A stretch of 57,296 bases of DNA, from positions 1-57,296 of the forward strand of contig CADAAR010000019.1 of NCBI GenBank assembly GCA_902785945.1, given 5' to 3'. The position numbers and the translations under genes are program-made. Source of the DNA: an uncultured Prevotellaceae bacterium (GTDB taxonomy: Bacteria > Bacteroidota > Bacteroidia > Bacteroidales > Bacteroidaceae). The notes beneath the pieces were generated by a model. The model worked only from the letters and a program-made list of their open reading frames with translations, ran no database searches and was not told the DNA's origin. Shown piece by piece: positions 34,268 to 44,263 of this stretch; the stretch's first letter is position 1; each line of letters begins with the position of its first letter.

Positions 34268-37211
34268 ATTGCAATGTAACTGCCATTAGGCCAATAATAA
34301 TATCATTTGAGAGTGTACGTACAGTTAGGCTCTTGAGTTTCTTCTGCGGATTCAATCGCATCCGGAGCATCTGCGCTGCACCACCGGGAATCTCACGACC
34401 ATAGACACCTTGAATGCCCAAGGTCTTGCCTAGGTCACGACTCACATCACCTGTACCCAGACAGACACGATCCGGACGAGGTTCCGTTGTCTGGAAGGCT
34501 TTTCCATCCACATAGTAGTCTTGTTCGATGGGACACCAGTTGTCAGGATTCCTCAAAACGAGTGTATCTTTTGAGCCATCCTGATAGGTGGCGATAACAA
34601 GTCCGTTATCAATCCGACTCTGCATATGGTTCGTACTTCCTGCCATTAGCAGATAGGCACTCTCCGCTTTTCCTTTCAGAGGGATGACAACTGAGTCAGG
34701 ATAATTATCCCAAAGACTGGTATAAACGATATTCCGTCCCTCTGCAGGCGTTCGAAAAGGCACACCCGCCGCATCAAAAACACCATTCTTGATGAGCGTA
34801 CGGAACACAGAATCATTAATTTCAGCCGTCAACAGCGGATGACACCACTCACCAATGCCTTGTGTAGGAATCTGAAGCGTGGTGGTCTGAGGGCGAGGAC
34901 TCAGGTACTCATTCTTATAAATGTCATCGACCTCCGCATTATAATATTTCTCAATCCGCTGCGTCCGGAATGACTTCGTTATGTCTGGCTCTTCGAGGCC
35001 GAGAGACGACTCAAGGGGACTGTCCCCTGTGTGAGAAGCGTAGCGGATTACATGAGGACTGTCCCTGTGAGTCGGCGTTGCAATCTCCATCACCTGATGC
35101 GTCTCAGCATTACCCTCTATATCTCGATATTGCCCATTGCCGAGGTTCTGGCGCAGCACGATCTTCAGCGGCTGACGGAAATGCTGCGTAATTTCGTAAC
35201 AATCCTTGCCATCCCGCCGTGTGAACTTATATTCCAGATACGGTGTCTTCACACTAGCACTATCCCACTCCATCGGGAAACCCGGGCGAATGATGCACTT
35301 CCCATCTAATGCCTGAGGGATAATACCAAACAATCCCTGCAGTAAAGTACGTGCTGAAATGCCGATACAATCTCCGAAATCACGATAACACTCGCCTCGG
35401 GCAGCATCGTAATAGCTGATCTGTCCGAAATTACCAGGCGATGCTCCATAATACATCTGGTCAAGGATATTCCCCTTCATCAACCGATAGGCTTCATCAG
35501 CACGCCCTGCCTTATAATAAGCCAGCGCCGTATGCATCACCTCAGCAGCAGCCACATTATTAATACTCCAGGAATAAGGCATCCAGTCGCTAGTGGCAAT
35601 AGTATACAAACCTATTTTCTCTACAGGGATGTGCGGTATGTGCTCATCCACATATCTCGTGGCTTGATAGGCCTGTTCTGGTGTACAGGCTCCACAATCA
35701 ATCGGCGTATAGATACTCCAGACGGCAGGATGGTCGTGAACGCGTTTCAAGCCCATCGCATCCTGATACTCCGCCCAAACACCCTTTTCCGGAAGCCATA
35801 ACCGCTCGTTCATCGCTGTGAGGATTGCCTCGGCCTCCTTTCGGTACGGCTCAGGATTCTCGCCAATGATCTCAGCGATACGGGCGGCCAACTTATTGCC
35901 TCGATAGTTATAGGCCGAAGAATGGGTCACAGCCCCACCATTATAATACAGCGCATCACTGGCCCAGATACAACAGTAGGCATCATACAGATGGTCACCA
36001 TCGGGATCATAGTTCCGCTTTTCCCAAGCCAAATGCAACTTAATCACCGGCCACATCTTCCGCATATATACCGTATCAGCATCGTATTGGAAATGCCAAA
36101 GCAATTCATCCATATAATTCAGATTCATATCATAATGATGCATCTGGTCATTCCGTTCAGGATTCCGACAGATATAACCGTTCGAATACATCTGCGTGCC
36201 CCATTTCTTCTCTGCACGCGCCAGGTTCATTTTCGGGTCTTGCGAAGGATGGGAAATCACAGGCTCCACATTCGTCACCTGACTCTTGGCATAAGCATCG
36301 AAATGCGACACGGCACGATCGGCCCAGCCCAACACATCCCCAAGATAGCCAGCTCGCCAACCTGCTAACGGCATGCGCCAACCGATACAGCCATGCAACC
36401 ATGTCTGTCCGTCCCAGTCACCATCAGCCGCCAACATCAAGGCACCGCCAAGGGTGTTGATATAAGGGTCTGGGGTCTGAAACTGCAAACGAGACGTCAA
36501 CTGTCCATTATGCATCACGGCCTTTAAGAACAGGGCTCTACCCTCTTCCTCTGTGATCTCAGTCACCTGATTAATGGAGTCTATCACAAAGTAAGTCTCG
36601 TGTCCTCCCTTCCACTCTCTCGTCACCAGGTTTTCGCGCTTGGAGGAAGCTTCGAAGACGCCAGGTTTATCCGCACCGATATCGCCATTGCGATGCAGAT
36701 TGGGATTAGCAATGGCACACAGTTCAGCACGGAAGGTTGCAGGCGAGTCAAACTGACGGTCGTCGAACAACCATATAGCCCCCTCGCAGTCAGGCAGCGC
36801 CACCACCTGTAATGCCAGTTCTGCATGGTCGCCCCATCGATGATCGCGCAGACTGTAGATACGCAATCCATTGACGTAATTGGCACGACAGTAATCCGTA
36901 GAGTCTAAAGGCACTCCATTCACCAGAAAGCGCAAGTGACGGTGGTAGTTCTTCTTCACAATAGCGAAGACGGGACGATCGGAGGTCTCTATACGGTAAT
37001 CAGTCCAACCACCATAGAGTGCACGGGTAAAGCGGTTCGTTCCATTATCACAAACGAAGCCGTCGTCCAGAGGCCAATACTGTTGATGTCGCTCTACACC
37101 AATCTTATCGAGGTTATAGGATGTCGACTCAATAAAATCGCCTATCTTCTGGCTCTGGGCAGAGGCAGAGATAGCAGACAACAGAACAGTCAACAACCAT
37201 AATCTTCTCAT
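34266..37211 (-). CDS. Secreted six-hairpin glycosidase-like protein (DUF4450-like)
   Basis: 981 residues from the ATG at 37209-37211 (MRRLWLLTVLLSAISASAQ signal peptide). The open frame continues to 37262, but that would include the promoter at 37218-37249. An N-terminal beta domain (about 20-260) precedes an (alpha/alpha)6-barrel-like region (about 270-640; GDWDGQTWLHGCIGWRMPLAGWR, YDAYCCIWASDALYYNGG, WMPYSWSINNVAAAE) of the kind seen in DUF4450 proteins of Bacteroidota. A C-terminal beta region follows. Catalytic acids are not assignable by eye. Residues about 714-734 are encoded by two REP-like palindromes. A periplasmic or surface role in plant polysaccharide breakdown is plausible, given the nearby GH28 gene. 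Confidence 0.75.
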   Translation of the reverse strand: MRRLWLLTVLLSAISASAQSQKIGDFIESTSYNLDKIGVERHQQYWPLDDGFVCDNGTNRFTRALYGGWTDYRIETSDRPVFAIVKKNYHRHLRFLVNGVPLDSTDYCRANYVNGLRIYSLRDHRWGDHAELALQVVALPDCEGAIWLFDDRQFDSPATFRAELCAIANPNLHRNGDIGADKPGVFEASSKRENLVTREWKGGHETYFVIDSINQVTEITEEEGRALFLKAVMHNGQLTSRLQFQTPDPYINTLGGALMLAADGDWDGQTWLHGCIGWRMPLAGWRAGYLGDVLGWADRAVSHFDAYAKSQVTNVEPVISHPSQDPKMNLARAEKKWGTQMYSNGYICRNPERNDQMHHYDMNLNYMDELLWHFQYDADTVYMRKMWPVIKLHLAWEKRNYDPDGDHLYDAYCCIWASDALYYNGGAVTHSSAYNYRGNKLAARIAEIIGENPEPYRKEAEAILTAMNERLWLPEKGVWAEYQDAMGLKRVHDHPAVWSIYTPIDCGACTPEQAYQATRYVDEHIPHIPVEKIGLYTIATSDWMPYSWSINNVAAAEVMHTALAYYKAGRADEAYRLMKGNILDQMYYGASPGNFGQISYYDAARGECYRDFGDCIGISARTLLQGLFGIIPQALDGKCIIRPGFPMEWDSASVKTPYLEYKFTRRDGKDCYEITQHFRQPLKIVLRQNLGNGQYRDIEGNAETHQVMEIATPTHRDSPHVIRYASHTGDSPLESSLGLEEPDITKSFRTQRIEKYYNAEVDDIYKNEYLSPRPQTTTLQIPTQGIGEWCHPLLTAEINDSVFRTLIKNGVFDAAGVPFRTPAEGRNIVYTSLWDNYPDSVVIPLKGKAESAYLLMAGSTNHMQSRIDNGLVIATYQDGSKDTLVLRNPDNWCPIEQDYYVDGKAFQTTEPRPDRVCLGTGDVSRDLGKTLGIQGVYGREIPGGAAQMLRMRLNPQKKLKSLTVRTLSNDIIIGLMAVTLQ
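35010..35071. repeat. Two REP-like GGACTGTCCC units inside a gene
   Basis: Unit 1 (35010-35035) has the palindrome AGGGGACTGTCCCCT (35014-35028) followed by TGTGTGAG. Unit 2 (35052-35071) has GGACTGTCCC followed by TGTGAG. They are 16 bp apart in the same orientation. A third unit is at 57249-57277. In frame they encode THRDSP and SHTGDSP. Confidence 0.85.
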
Positions 37212-37217
37212 ATGCTG

Positions 37218-37249
37218 CAAAAGTACGAAATAATTCTGAGACTCACAAA
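37218..37249 (-). promoter_or_regulatory. Promoter of the DUF4450-like gene, near-leaderless
   Basis: On the minus strand TTTG (37249-37246), 20 nt, then TACTTTTG (37225-37218). Only 6 bp separate the -7 box from the ATG (37211), so the mRNA would start at or within a few bases of the start codon. Confidence 0.75.
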
Positions 37250-37260
37250 CATTCTGATAC

Positions 37261-37403
37261 AAAAAAAGCCGGCTGTCTCCCGACAGCCAGCTTCAAAAAA
37301 CAAACTACTTAAAAACTAATCTACTAAAACAAATCAAAAAAATATCTTTCACTTAAGAGTGTCTAACACTTTCTTGCGAGCAAAGGATTTTACACCTTTC
37401 TCA
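37261..37403 (-). ncRNA. Candidate small RNA of about 143 nt
   Basis: It has its own promoter (37409-37440) and its own intrinsic terminator (37266-37293 with a T7 run), and no ATG in any frame between them. An internal small hairpin AGTGT-TAG-ACACT is visible. It lies between the groEL terminator and the DUF4450-like promoter. It could instead be a long leader with an attenuator, but the DUF4450-like gene has its own promoter. The family was not recognised. Confidence 0.45.
37266..37293 (-). terminator. Terminator of the candidate small RNA
   Basis: A 12-position stem with one mismatch (core GGCTGTC with GACAGCC) has a 4-nt loop. It is followed on the minus strand by a T7 run; on the plus strand no T tract follows, so it works only in the minus direction. 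Confidence 0.8.
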
Positions 37404-37408
37404 CGTTG

Positions 37409-37440
37409 CAAAGATACGGCAAAATGCAGGATTATACAAA
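37409..37440 (-). promoter_or_regulatory. Promoter of the candidate small RNA
   Basis: On the minus strand TTTG (37440-37437), 20 nt, then TATCTTTG (37416-37409): a full Bacteroidota promoter with no gene start until 37211. The 37212-37577 stretch has no protein gene. Confidence 0.75.
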
Positions 37441-37487
37441 TAATTCTCAAATAAAAAGGTTGTGTTCGCACAAAAATACCAAAAAAA

Positions 37488-37513
37488 AGGGATGGATTTG
37501 GTCATCCATCCCT
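37488..37513 (-). terminator. Terminator of groES-groEL
   Basis: A 9-bp perfect stem (AGGGATGGA with TCCATCCCT) has an 8-nt loop and is followed by T8 on the minus strand, about 65 bp after the groEL stop. Confidence 0.88.
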
Positions 37514-37577
37514 GAATTTGTTATGCTAACTTAGCAAAATTATATTATTCCACCAAGTGTAATAAGCACTCAGATGA

Positions 37578-39215
<1,638 letters not shown>

Positions 39216-39243
39216 TTACAATTTTACGATTTAAATTAACCAT

Positions 39244-39516
39244 TTATTTTTCGATGACTGCAAGCACGTCACTCTGACGCATCATCAGATACTTCTCACC
39301 CTCGAATTCGAGTTCTGTGCCGGAGTACTTGCCATAAAGCACTTCGTCACCAGCCTTCAAAATCATTTCCTCGTCTTTAGTTCCCTTACCAGTGGCAACA
39401 ATCTTGCCGTGCAAGGGTTTTTCCTTTGCGGTGTCAGGAATAATAATACCGCCAATCTTCTCTTCTGCAGGGGCTGGCAATACCAGCACGCGATCTGCTA
39501 ATGGTTTGATGTTCAT
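39244..39516 (-). CDS. groES: 10-kDa co-chaperonin GroES
   Basis: 90 residues. It is the heptameric lid of the GroEL chamber. [14 protein letters not shown] at the start, [16 protein letters not shown] and [20 protein letters not shown] are typical; the mobile loop is around residues 17-33 ([16 protein letters not shown]). First gene of the groES-groEL operon. No TAnnTTTG box is visible in the 160 bp upstream; that stretch carries a 12-bp hairpin and a short heptamer array instead. Confidence 0.97.
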   Translation of the reverse strand: MNIKPLADRVLVLPAPAEEKIGGIIIPDTAKEKPLHGKIVATGKGTKDEEMILKAGDEVLYGKYSGTELEFEGEKYLMMRQSDVLAVIEK

Positions 39517-39559
39517 AATTCTGTTTGTATTTTAATATTAAACCTTATTTAAATATAAT

Positions 39560-39586
39560 GGCGGAACGATATCATACCGTCCCGCC
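39560..39586 (-). terminator. Hairpin between GH28 and groES
   Basis: On the minus-strand RNA a 12-bp stem with two G-U pairs and a 3-nt loop (GGCGGGACGGUA with UAUCGUUCCGCC) forms, followed by ATTATATTTAAA. It may be a weak terminator for the GH28 gene or a structured groES leader element. Confidence 0.4.
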
Positions 39587-39611
39587 TATCATTCTGCCAA
39601 AACCGTGCCAA

Positions 39612-39632
39612 ACTATTCACTATTCACTATTT
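39612..39632. repeat. Short heptamer array, ACTATTC type
   Basis: ACTATTC, ACTATTC, ACTATTT in the spacer after the GH28 stop codon. A further partial copy is at 39657-39664. Confidence 0.85.
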
Positions 39633-39677
39633 TTCGCAAAGCTCAAGCATAAATGCACTATTCACTCTGCCAAGTTG

Positions 39678-41027
39678 TCAGCGACTTGTGCCATTAATCA
39701 CCACATTCTTCACCGTCGCGTTCTCTATCATCGCCTTGTCGAAGGTATCTTTCTCATCCGTCACGTTGATATTCTCGAAGAAAAAGTCTGTCAATCGATA
39801 CTTGTCTGAAGTGCCTACATCAAAGAAGTTCTTCGTCTTCATATCGATATTCTTGATATAGATATTGTTACATTGCGACAGCGGCATATCCTCACGATCC
39901 TCAGGTTTGAAGAACTGTGTCCAAGGCCGCACCACGAGGAACGAGCCACACTGACCTTTGATATCCTCCACCTTCACATATTCATAATGCTGCGGCGTAT
40001 CTGGACGCATCTTGAGCCAAAGTACTCGGGTTGCAGCCTTCACATCGATGCGACGCAGAATCACGTTATGGTCAAACAGGCTCTCAGAACCGAGTGTCAG
40101 ACAACCATGCACCTTACCATACGTACAATCCTCGATGATGATGTTCTTATTAGGACCATTATCGGGATTCTGATCCGCCCACGTGCCCTTGCCGCCTTTC
40201 AGCACCACAGCATCATCGTTCACATGCATATAACACCCGTGAATCAACACATTCTGACACACATCCAGGTCGATGGCATCCGTACTGGGACCACCACGTT
40301 TGGGATCCACTGGCGTCACATTCTCCGTAGGTGCAAAGATAAAGCAACCCAGATAACGCACATTCTCACAACGGTACAGATGATTCGTCCAGAAAGGCGA
40401 GTTGATGATCTTCACATCCTGCACCGTCACATTCTTCGAGTTCGAGATATAGACATTTCGGGGACGCATTGCCTCGAGGTTCGTGCACTGGGGATTATAT
40501 TTCCTGCGAATCCAAAACTCTTCCCAATATTTCTGTCCGTTGCCATTGATGGTGCCTGGACCGGTAATCGTAAATCCGTCCACGCCGTCAGCATTCACCA
40601 GGGCCGCGAAGTAGTTCAGCGTCTGTCCCTCCATGCGCGTCTTCACTATCTGGAAATCGCGAATGCGGTCAGAACCCTTCAGTTCTCCACCCTCTTCTAT
40701 CAACAGATGCGTCTTGGGCTTAAAAAACAACGAGCCACTCAGGAAGGTGCCACGCGGAATCACAACCACGCCCCCACCCTCGGCAGCACATCGATCGATC
40801 ACAGCCTGCAGTTCCTTCGTCTGAACGCCATCCGCCCAGCGGTCCACACCATAGTCGGTCACCACATAACGCTTCAGTCCACTCACGTCCACACGACTAG
40901 TATCGCTGAACCATGCTGGTATTTCCGTCCCATCCGGCCAAAGCTCTACCACTTTTGCCTTCTTCTTACCCATTGCCGTCATACTTGCCATCAGCAGCAC
41001 AAGGCACATCATCAGAGTCTTTCTCAT
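39678..41027 (-). CDS. GH28 polygalacturonase-family glycoside hydrolase
   Basis: 449 residues from the ATG at 41025-41027 (MRKTLMMCLVLLMASMTAMG signal peptide). A longer start at 41063 falls on the -7 box. GH28 enzymes are right-handed beta-helices that hydrolyse galacturonic-acid linkages of pectin by inversion. Equivalents of the family motifs are visible: STDAID (for NTD), NDDAVVLK (the DD pair), VHGCLTLGSE (for GHG) and TRVLWLKMR (for RIK). The motif variants fit exo-acting bacterial members, but the exact substrate is uncertain. Periplasmic. A single gene behind a -7 box at 41061-41068; plausibly linked in function to the DUF4450-like gene. Confidence 0.92.
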   Translation of the reverse strand: MRKTLMMCLVLLMASMTAMGKKKAKVVELWPDGTEIPAWFSDTSRVDVSGLKRYVVTDYGVDRWADGVQTKELQAVIDRCAAEGGGVVVIPRGTFLSGSLFFKPKTHLLIEEGGELKGSDRIRDFQIVKTRMEGQTLNYFAALVNADGVDGFTITGPGTINGNGQKYWEEFWIRRKYNPQCTNLEAMRPRNVYISNSKNVTVQDVKIINSPFWTNHLYRCENVRYLGCFIFAPTENVTPVDPKRGGPSTDAIDLDVCQNVLIHGCYMHVNDDAVVLKGGKGTWADQNPDNGPNKNIIIEDCTYGKVHGCLTLGSESLFDHNVILRRIDVKAATRVLWLKMRPDTPQHYEYVKVEDIKGQCGSFLVVRPWTQFFKPEDREDMPLSQCNNIYIKNIDMKTKNFFDVGTSDKYRLTDFFFENINVTDEKDTFDKAMIENATVKNVVINGTSR

Positions 41028-41060
41028 TGTTACTTTTTCGATTAGTTTTCTATCTGTCTG

Positions 41061-41068
41061 CAAAGGTA
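41061..41068 (-). promoter_or_regulatory. Promoter -7 box of the GH28 gene
   Basis: TACCTTTG on the minus strand; the -33 region has only a weak CTTGG. Leader of about 28 nt. Confidence 0.55.
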
Positions 41069-41177
41069 CAATAAAAATCCCGTTCCACCAAGCGATACTG
41101 GAATAATTTATTTCGGGCGCACAATGACATCAGGAAATAACTAAAAAATGTAAACATTAAAGTTTTTAGCTAAAAGA

Positions 41178-41209
41178 TTTGGAAGATAAGGAAAAATAGA
41201 CTATCTTTG
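41178..41209 (+). promoter_or_regulatory. Promoter of sppA-lpxK-PNP-thiL
   Basis: TTTG (41178-41181), 20 nt, then TATCTTTG (41202-41209): a full Bacteroidota promoter about 33 bp before the sppA start. Confidence 0.8.
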
Positions 41210-41242
41210 CCATCTGAAACTAATGCATTATAAAATAGGTGT

Positions 41243-43051
41243 ATGAAAGAATTCTTTAAAATGACCCTTGCCACAATCTGTGGTATTGCTATTTTCTTAG
41301 TTATAACAGGCTTGTTCTTCGTTATCTCACTCGTCGGTATGATAGCCAGCGACTCAGCTTCAACGAAAGTTAAGGACAACTCTGTATTTGTAATTAAACT
41401 TGACGGAACCATCAGCGAACGGGTGGAGGCCGACTCACCCATCAATGCCCTGCTGGGCATGGGTGACATGAGTGCTATGGGTTTGAACGACCTGATTGCC
41501 AGCATCCGTAAGGCAAAAGATAACGACAATATCAAGGGTATCTATCTGGAGGGCGGTGCCCTCTCGTTCGACGCACCCGCTACAGCCCAGCAGCTGCGCG
41601 ACGCCCTGAAAGATTTCAAGAAGAGCGGCAAGTGGATTGTGGCCTACGCCGACCAGTATTATCAGGCCAGCTACTACGTGGCCTCGGTAGCCGACAATAT
41701 CTATCTGAACGCAGAGGGTATGGTTGACTTCAAGGGTCTTGGCGGCAAGGGCGAATACTATAAGGGCCTTTTCGACAAGCTTGGCATCAAATATATGGTA
41801 GCCAAGGTGGGCAAATATAAGAGCTATGTGGAGAGAAACACCCAGACGGGCATGAGCGACTACGACCGTGAGCAGCGCATCGCCTATCAGAACGGCATCT
41901 GGCAGTACTGGCTGCACGAGATAGCCGAGAGTCGTAAGGTGAAGGCAGAGCAACTGGACCAGCTGGCCAACGACAGTATTATGGCATTTGCCAACCAGAA
42001 GGACTATGTACAGGCCAAGCTCATCGACAAGGTGATATTCCCCGAGGAGATCAAGGCAGAGATCAAGAAGCGTCTGAAACTCGACGACGACGATGATATC
42101 AACCAACTCATGTTGGGCGACATGCTCAACGTGAAGTCGGACAAGAAGAGCGATGGTGAGGAGATTGCTGTGTATTATGCTTACGGCAGTATCGTCGACA
42201 ATAACACCATGGACCTGCTTTCGGGTACCGATCATAAAATCGTGGGCAAGACCACAGCCGAGGATTTGCGCAAACTGGCCGACGATGACGACGTGAAAGC
42301 AGTGGTGTTTCGCGTAAACTCTGGTGGCGGCAGTGCTGTGGCCTCTGAGCAGATTCGCCACGCCATCAAACTGATCAAGGCCAAGAAGCCTGTGGTGGTA
42401 TCGATGGGCGGTATGGCGGCCTCTGGCGGTTATTGGATCAGTTCGCCAGCCAACTATATCTTTGCCGAGCCGACAACCATTACTGGCAGTATCGGCATCT
42501 TCGGACTGATTCCCAATGCAAGCGGTCTGATTACTGACAAACTGGGTATCACCTTCGACGGTGTGACGACCAATAAATATACCGACTACGAAACCGACCT
42601 GGTGTTAGGCAAGAATCCCGACGAGGCCATGAAATATTTACAGACCTATATCGACCGCGGCTACCAGTCGTTCCTGAATATCGTGTCGGAAGGCCGTGGT
42701 ATGAAGCCCGCCGAGGTGGATTCCATCGCCCAGGGTCGTGTATGGCTCGCTACCGATGCGCTGAAGATCAAACTCGTGGATAAGCTCGGCAGTCTAGACG
42801 ACGCCGTAAAGAAAGCCGCCGAACTGGCCAAGCTCGACGACTATCATACCGCGACCTATCCTGCTCAGGGCAGTTGGATGGACCAGTTCATGCCAAAGGA
42901 GAACAAAGGCAGCTATCTCGACAGCAAATTGCAGCAAGAACTGAAGGCGCTGTTCGGCGACCTGTATGAGCCGATGATGGAACTGCGTCAGATTGTGAAG
43001 GATGGCAGTCATGTGCAGGCCCGCATAATGGACGACGTCAGAGTAAAGTGA
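41243..43051 (+). CDS. sppA: Signal peptide peptidase SppA, 67K type
   Basis: 602 residues, the long two-repeat form. An N-terminal membrane anchor (about 10-35, LATICGIAIFLVITGLFFVI) tethers it to the inner membrane with the active site outside. It degrades cleaved signal peptides with a Ser-Lys dyad: Ser394 in GGMAASGGYW and Lys193 in GKYKSYVERN. The PFAM S49 fold appears twice (about 85-240 and 310-500). First gene of a run sppA-lpxK-PNP-thiL on the plus strand. The stop codon lies inside a heptamer array. Confidence 0.96.
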   Translation: MKEFFKMTLATICGIAIFLVITGLFFVISLVGMIASDSASTKVKDNSVFVIKLDGTISERVEADSPINALLGMGDMSAMGLNDLIASIRKAKDNDNIKGIYLEGGALSFDAPATAQQLRDALKDFKKSGKWIVAYADQYYQASYYVASVADNIYLNAEGMVDFKGLGGKGEYYKGLFDKLGIKYMVAKVGKYKSYVERNTQTGMSDYDREQRIAYQNGIWQYWLHEIAESRKVKAEQLDQLANDSIMAFANQKDYVQAKLIDKVIFPEEIKAEIKKRLKLDDDDDINQLMLGDMLNVKSDKKSDGEEIAVYYAYGSIVDNNTMDLLSGTDHKIVGKTTAEDLRKLADDDDVKAVVFRVNSGGGSAVASEQIRHAIKLIKAKKPVVVSMGGMAASGGYWISSPANYIFAEPTTITGSIGIFGLIPNASGLITDKLGITFDGVTTNKYTDYETDLVLGKNPDEAMKYLQTYIDRGYQSFLNIVSEGRGMKPAEVDSIAQGRVWLATDALKIKLVDKLGSLDDAVKKAAELAKLDDYHTATYPAQGSWMDQFMPKENKGSYLDSKLQQELKALFGDLYEPMMELRQIVKDGSHVQARIMDDVRVK

Positions 43052-43074
43052 ATAGTGATTAGTGAATAGTGACT
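43047..43074. repeat. Heptamer array between sppA and lpxK
   Basis: AGTGAAT, AGTGATT, AGTGAAT, AGTGACT; covers the sppA stop and ends 1 bp before the lpxK GTG start. Confidence 0.93.
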
Positions 43075-43075
43075 T

Positions 43076-44263
43076 GTGGAGGGGGATTTCATCAAGTTAA
43101 ATAAGAAGCTGCTGCCACTGAGTTGGCTGTACGGTCTGGGCGTGAAGTTCAGAAACCTGCTCTTCGATATGAATATCTTGAAGAGCAAGTCGTATGCCAT
43201 ACCCGTTATCTCTGTGGGTAACATCACTGTTGGCGGCACCGGAAAGACCCCTCATGTGGAATATCTCATCCAACTGCTGAAAGACCAGTTCCACGTGGCC
43301 ATGCTGAGCCGAGGCTATAAGCGCAAGAGTAGCGGCTATGTGCTGGCTACAACAGAAACGCCGATGAAGATGATTGGCGACGAGCCCTATCAGATCAAGC
43401 AGAAATACCCAAAGGTGACGGTGGCAGTTGATGGCAAGCGGACACGGGGCATTGAGCACCTGACACAAGACAACGAGACCAAAGGAACAGACGTAATTCT
43501 GCTCGATGACGCCTTCCAACATCGCTATGTCAAGCCGGGCGTAAACATCCTGCTCGTTGACTACCACCGATCGATTATCTTCGACAAGTTGATACCAGCA
43601 GGTCGCCTGCGGGAGCCACTCAAGGGCAAAGACCGAGCAGACATCGTGATTGTGACCAAATGTCCGAAGGATCTGAAGCCGATGGAATTCCGCGTGCTCA
43701 CCAAGCAGATGAATCTGTTTCCTTATCAGCAGCTATATTTCACGACGCTCGACTATGGGCGACTGAAGAAGGTATTCTCGGATAGTCCGGAAAATCCGGA
43801 CATTCCGGAGAACCTGGAGAATCTGAGCGATTATCACGTACTGTTGCTGACGGGCATCGCATCGCCCAAGCAGATTTACTACGATGTAAAGCCCCATGCG
43901 AAGGACATCAAAACGCTGGCATACGGCGATCACCATGTGTTTAAACAGAGGGACATACAACACATCAACGAGACATTCGCCAACATGCCATCGCCCAAGG
44001 TGATCATCACCACGGAGAAAGACATGGTGAGACTGGAAACCACCGAAGGACTGAGCGACGAGGTGAGAAGCAAACTGCTTGTGCTACCCGTCAGAATCAG
44101 TTTCATGCTCGAAGGAGAAACAATGTTTAACGAAAATATCATTGGTTATGTACGAAAGAATTCAAGAAACAGCATCCTGGCTAAAGGCAAGGATGACTAC
44201 CAATCCGACGACAGCAATCGTGCTGGGGACAGGCCTAGGACAATTAGCTTCAGAAATAACTGA
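43076..44263 (+). CDS. lpxK: Tetraacyldisaccharide 4'-kinase (lipid A)
   Basis: 395 residues from a GTG start (VEGDFIKLNKKLLPLSWLYG); no earlier in-frame start is possible in the array-filled spacer. LpxK adds the 4'-phosphate to the lipid A precursor at the inner membrane. P-loop VGNITVGGTGKTP (about 47-59), DDAFQHR, and TTEKDMVRL near residue 322. The last 115 bp overlap the following purine nucleoside phosphorylase gene in another frame, adding about 38 residues (from near YVRKNSRNS to the end) that share DNA with it. Confidence 0.93.
   Translation: MEGDFIKLNKKLLPLSWLYGLGVKFRNLLFDMNILKSKSYAIPVISVGNITVGGTGKTPHVEYLIQLLKDQFHVAMLSRGYKRKSSGYVLATTETPMKMIGDEPYQIKQKYPKVTVAVDGKRTRGIEHLTQDNETKGTDVILLDDAFQHRYVKPGVNILLVDYHRSIIFDKLIPAGRLREPLKGKDRADIVIVTKCPKDLKPMEFRVLTKQMNLFPYQQLYFTTLDYGRLKKVFSDSPENPDIPENLENLSDYHVLLLTGIASPKQIYYDVKPHAKDIKTLAYGDHHVFKQRDIQHINETFANMPSPKVIITTEKDMVRLETTEGLSDEVRSKLLVLPVRISFMLEGETMFNENIIGYVRKNSRNSILAKGKDDYQSDDSNRAGDRPRTISFRNN

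Noticed and set aside
33516-34289. Plus-strand open frame opposite the phosphotransferase-RapZ gene
   Set aside because: Overlaps a firm coding region on the other strand and has no recognisable features.
39517-39677. CIRCE heat-shock operator upstream of groES
   Set aside because: No TTAGCACTC-N9-GAGTGCTAA-like sequence is present; the hairpin at 39560-39586 is unrelated.
39873-41045. Plus-strand open frame (390 codons) opposite the GH28 gene
   Set aside because: Antisense to a gene with clear GH28 motifs; high His, Ile and Arg content typical of shadows, and no promoter.
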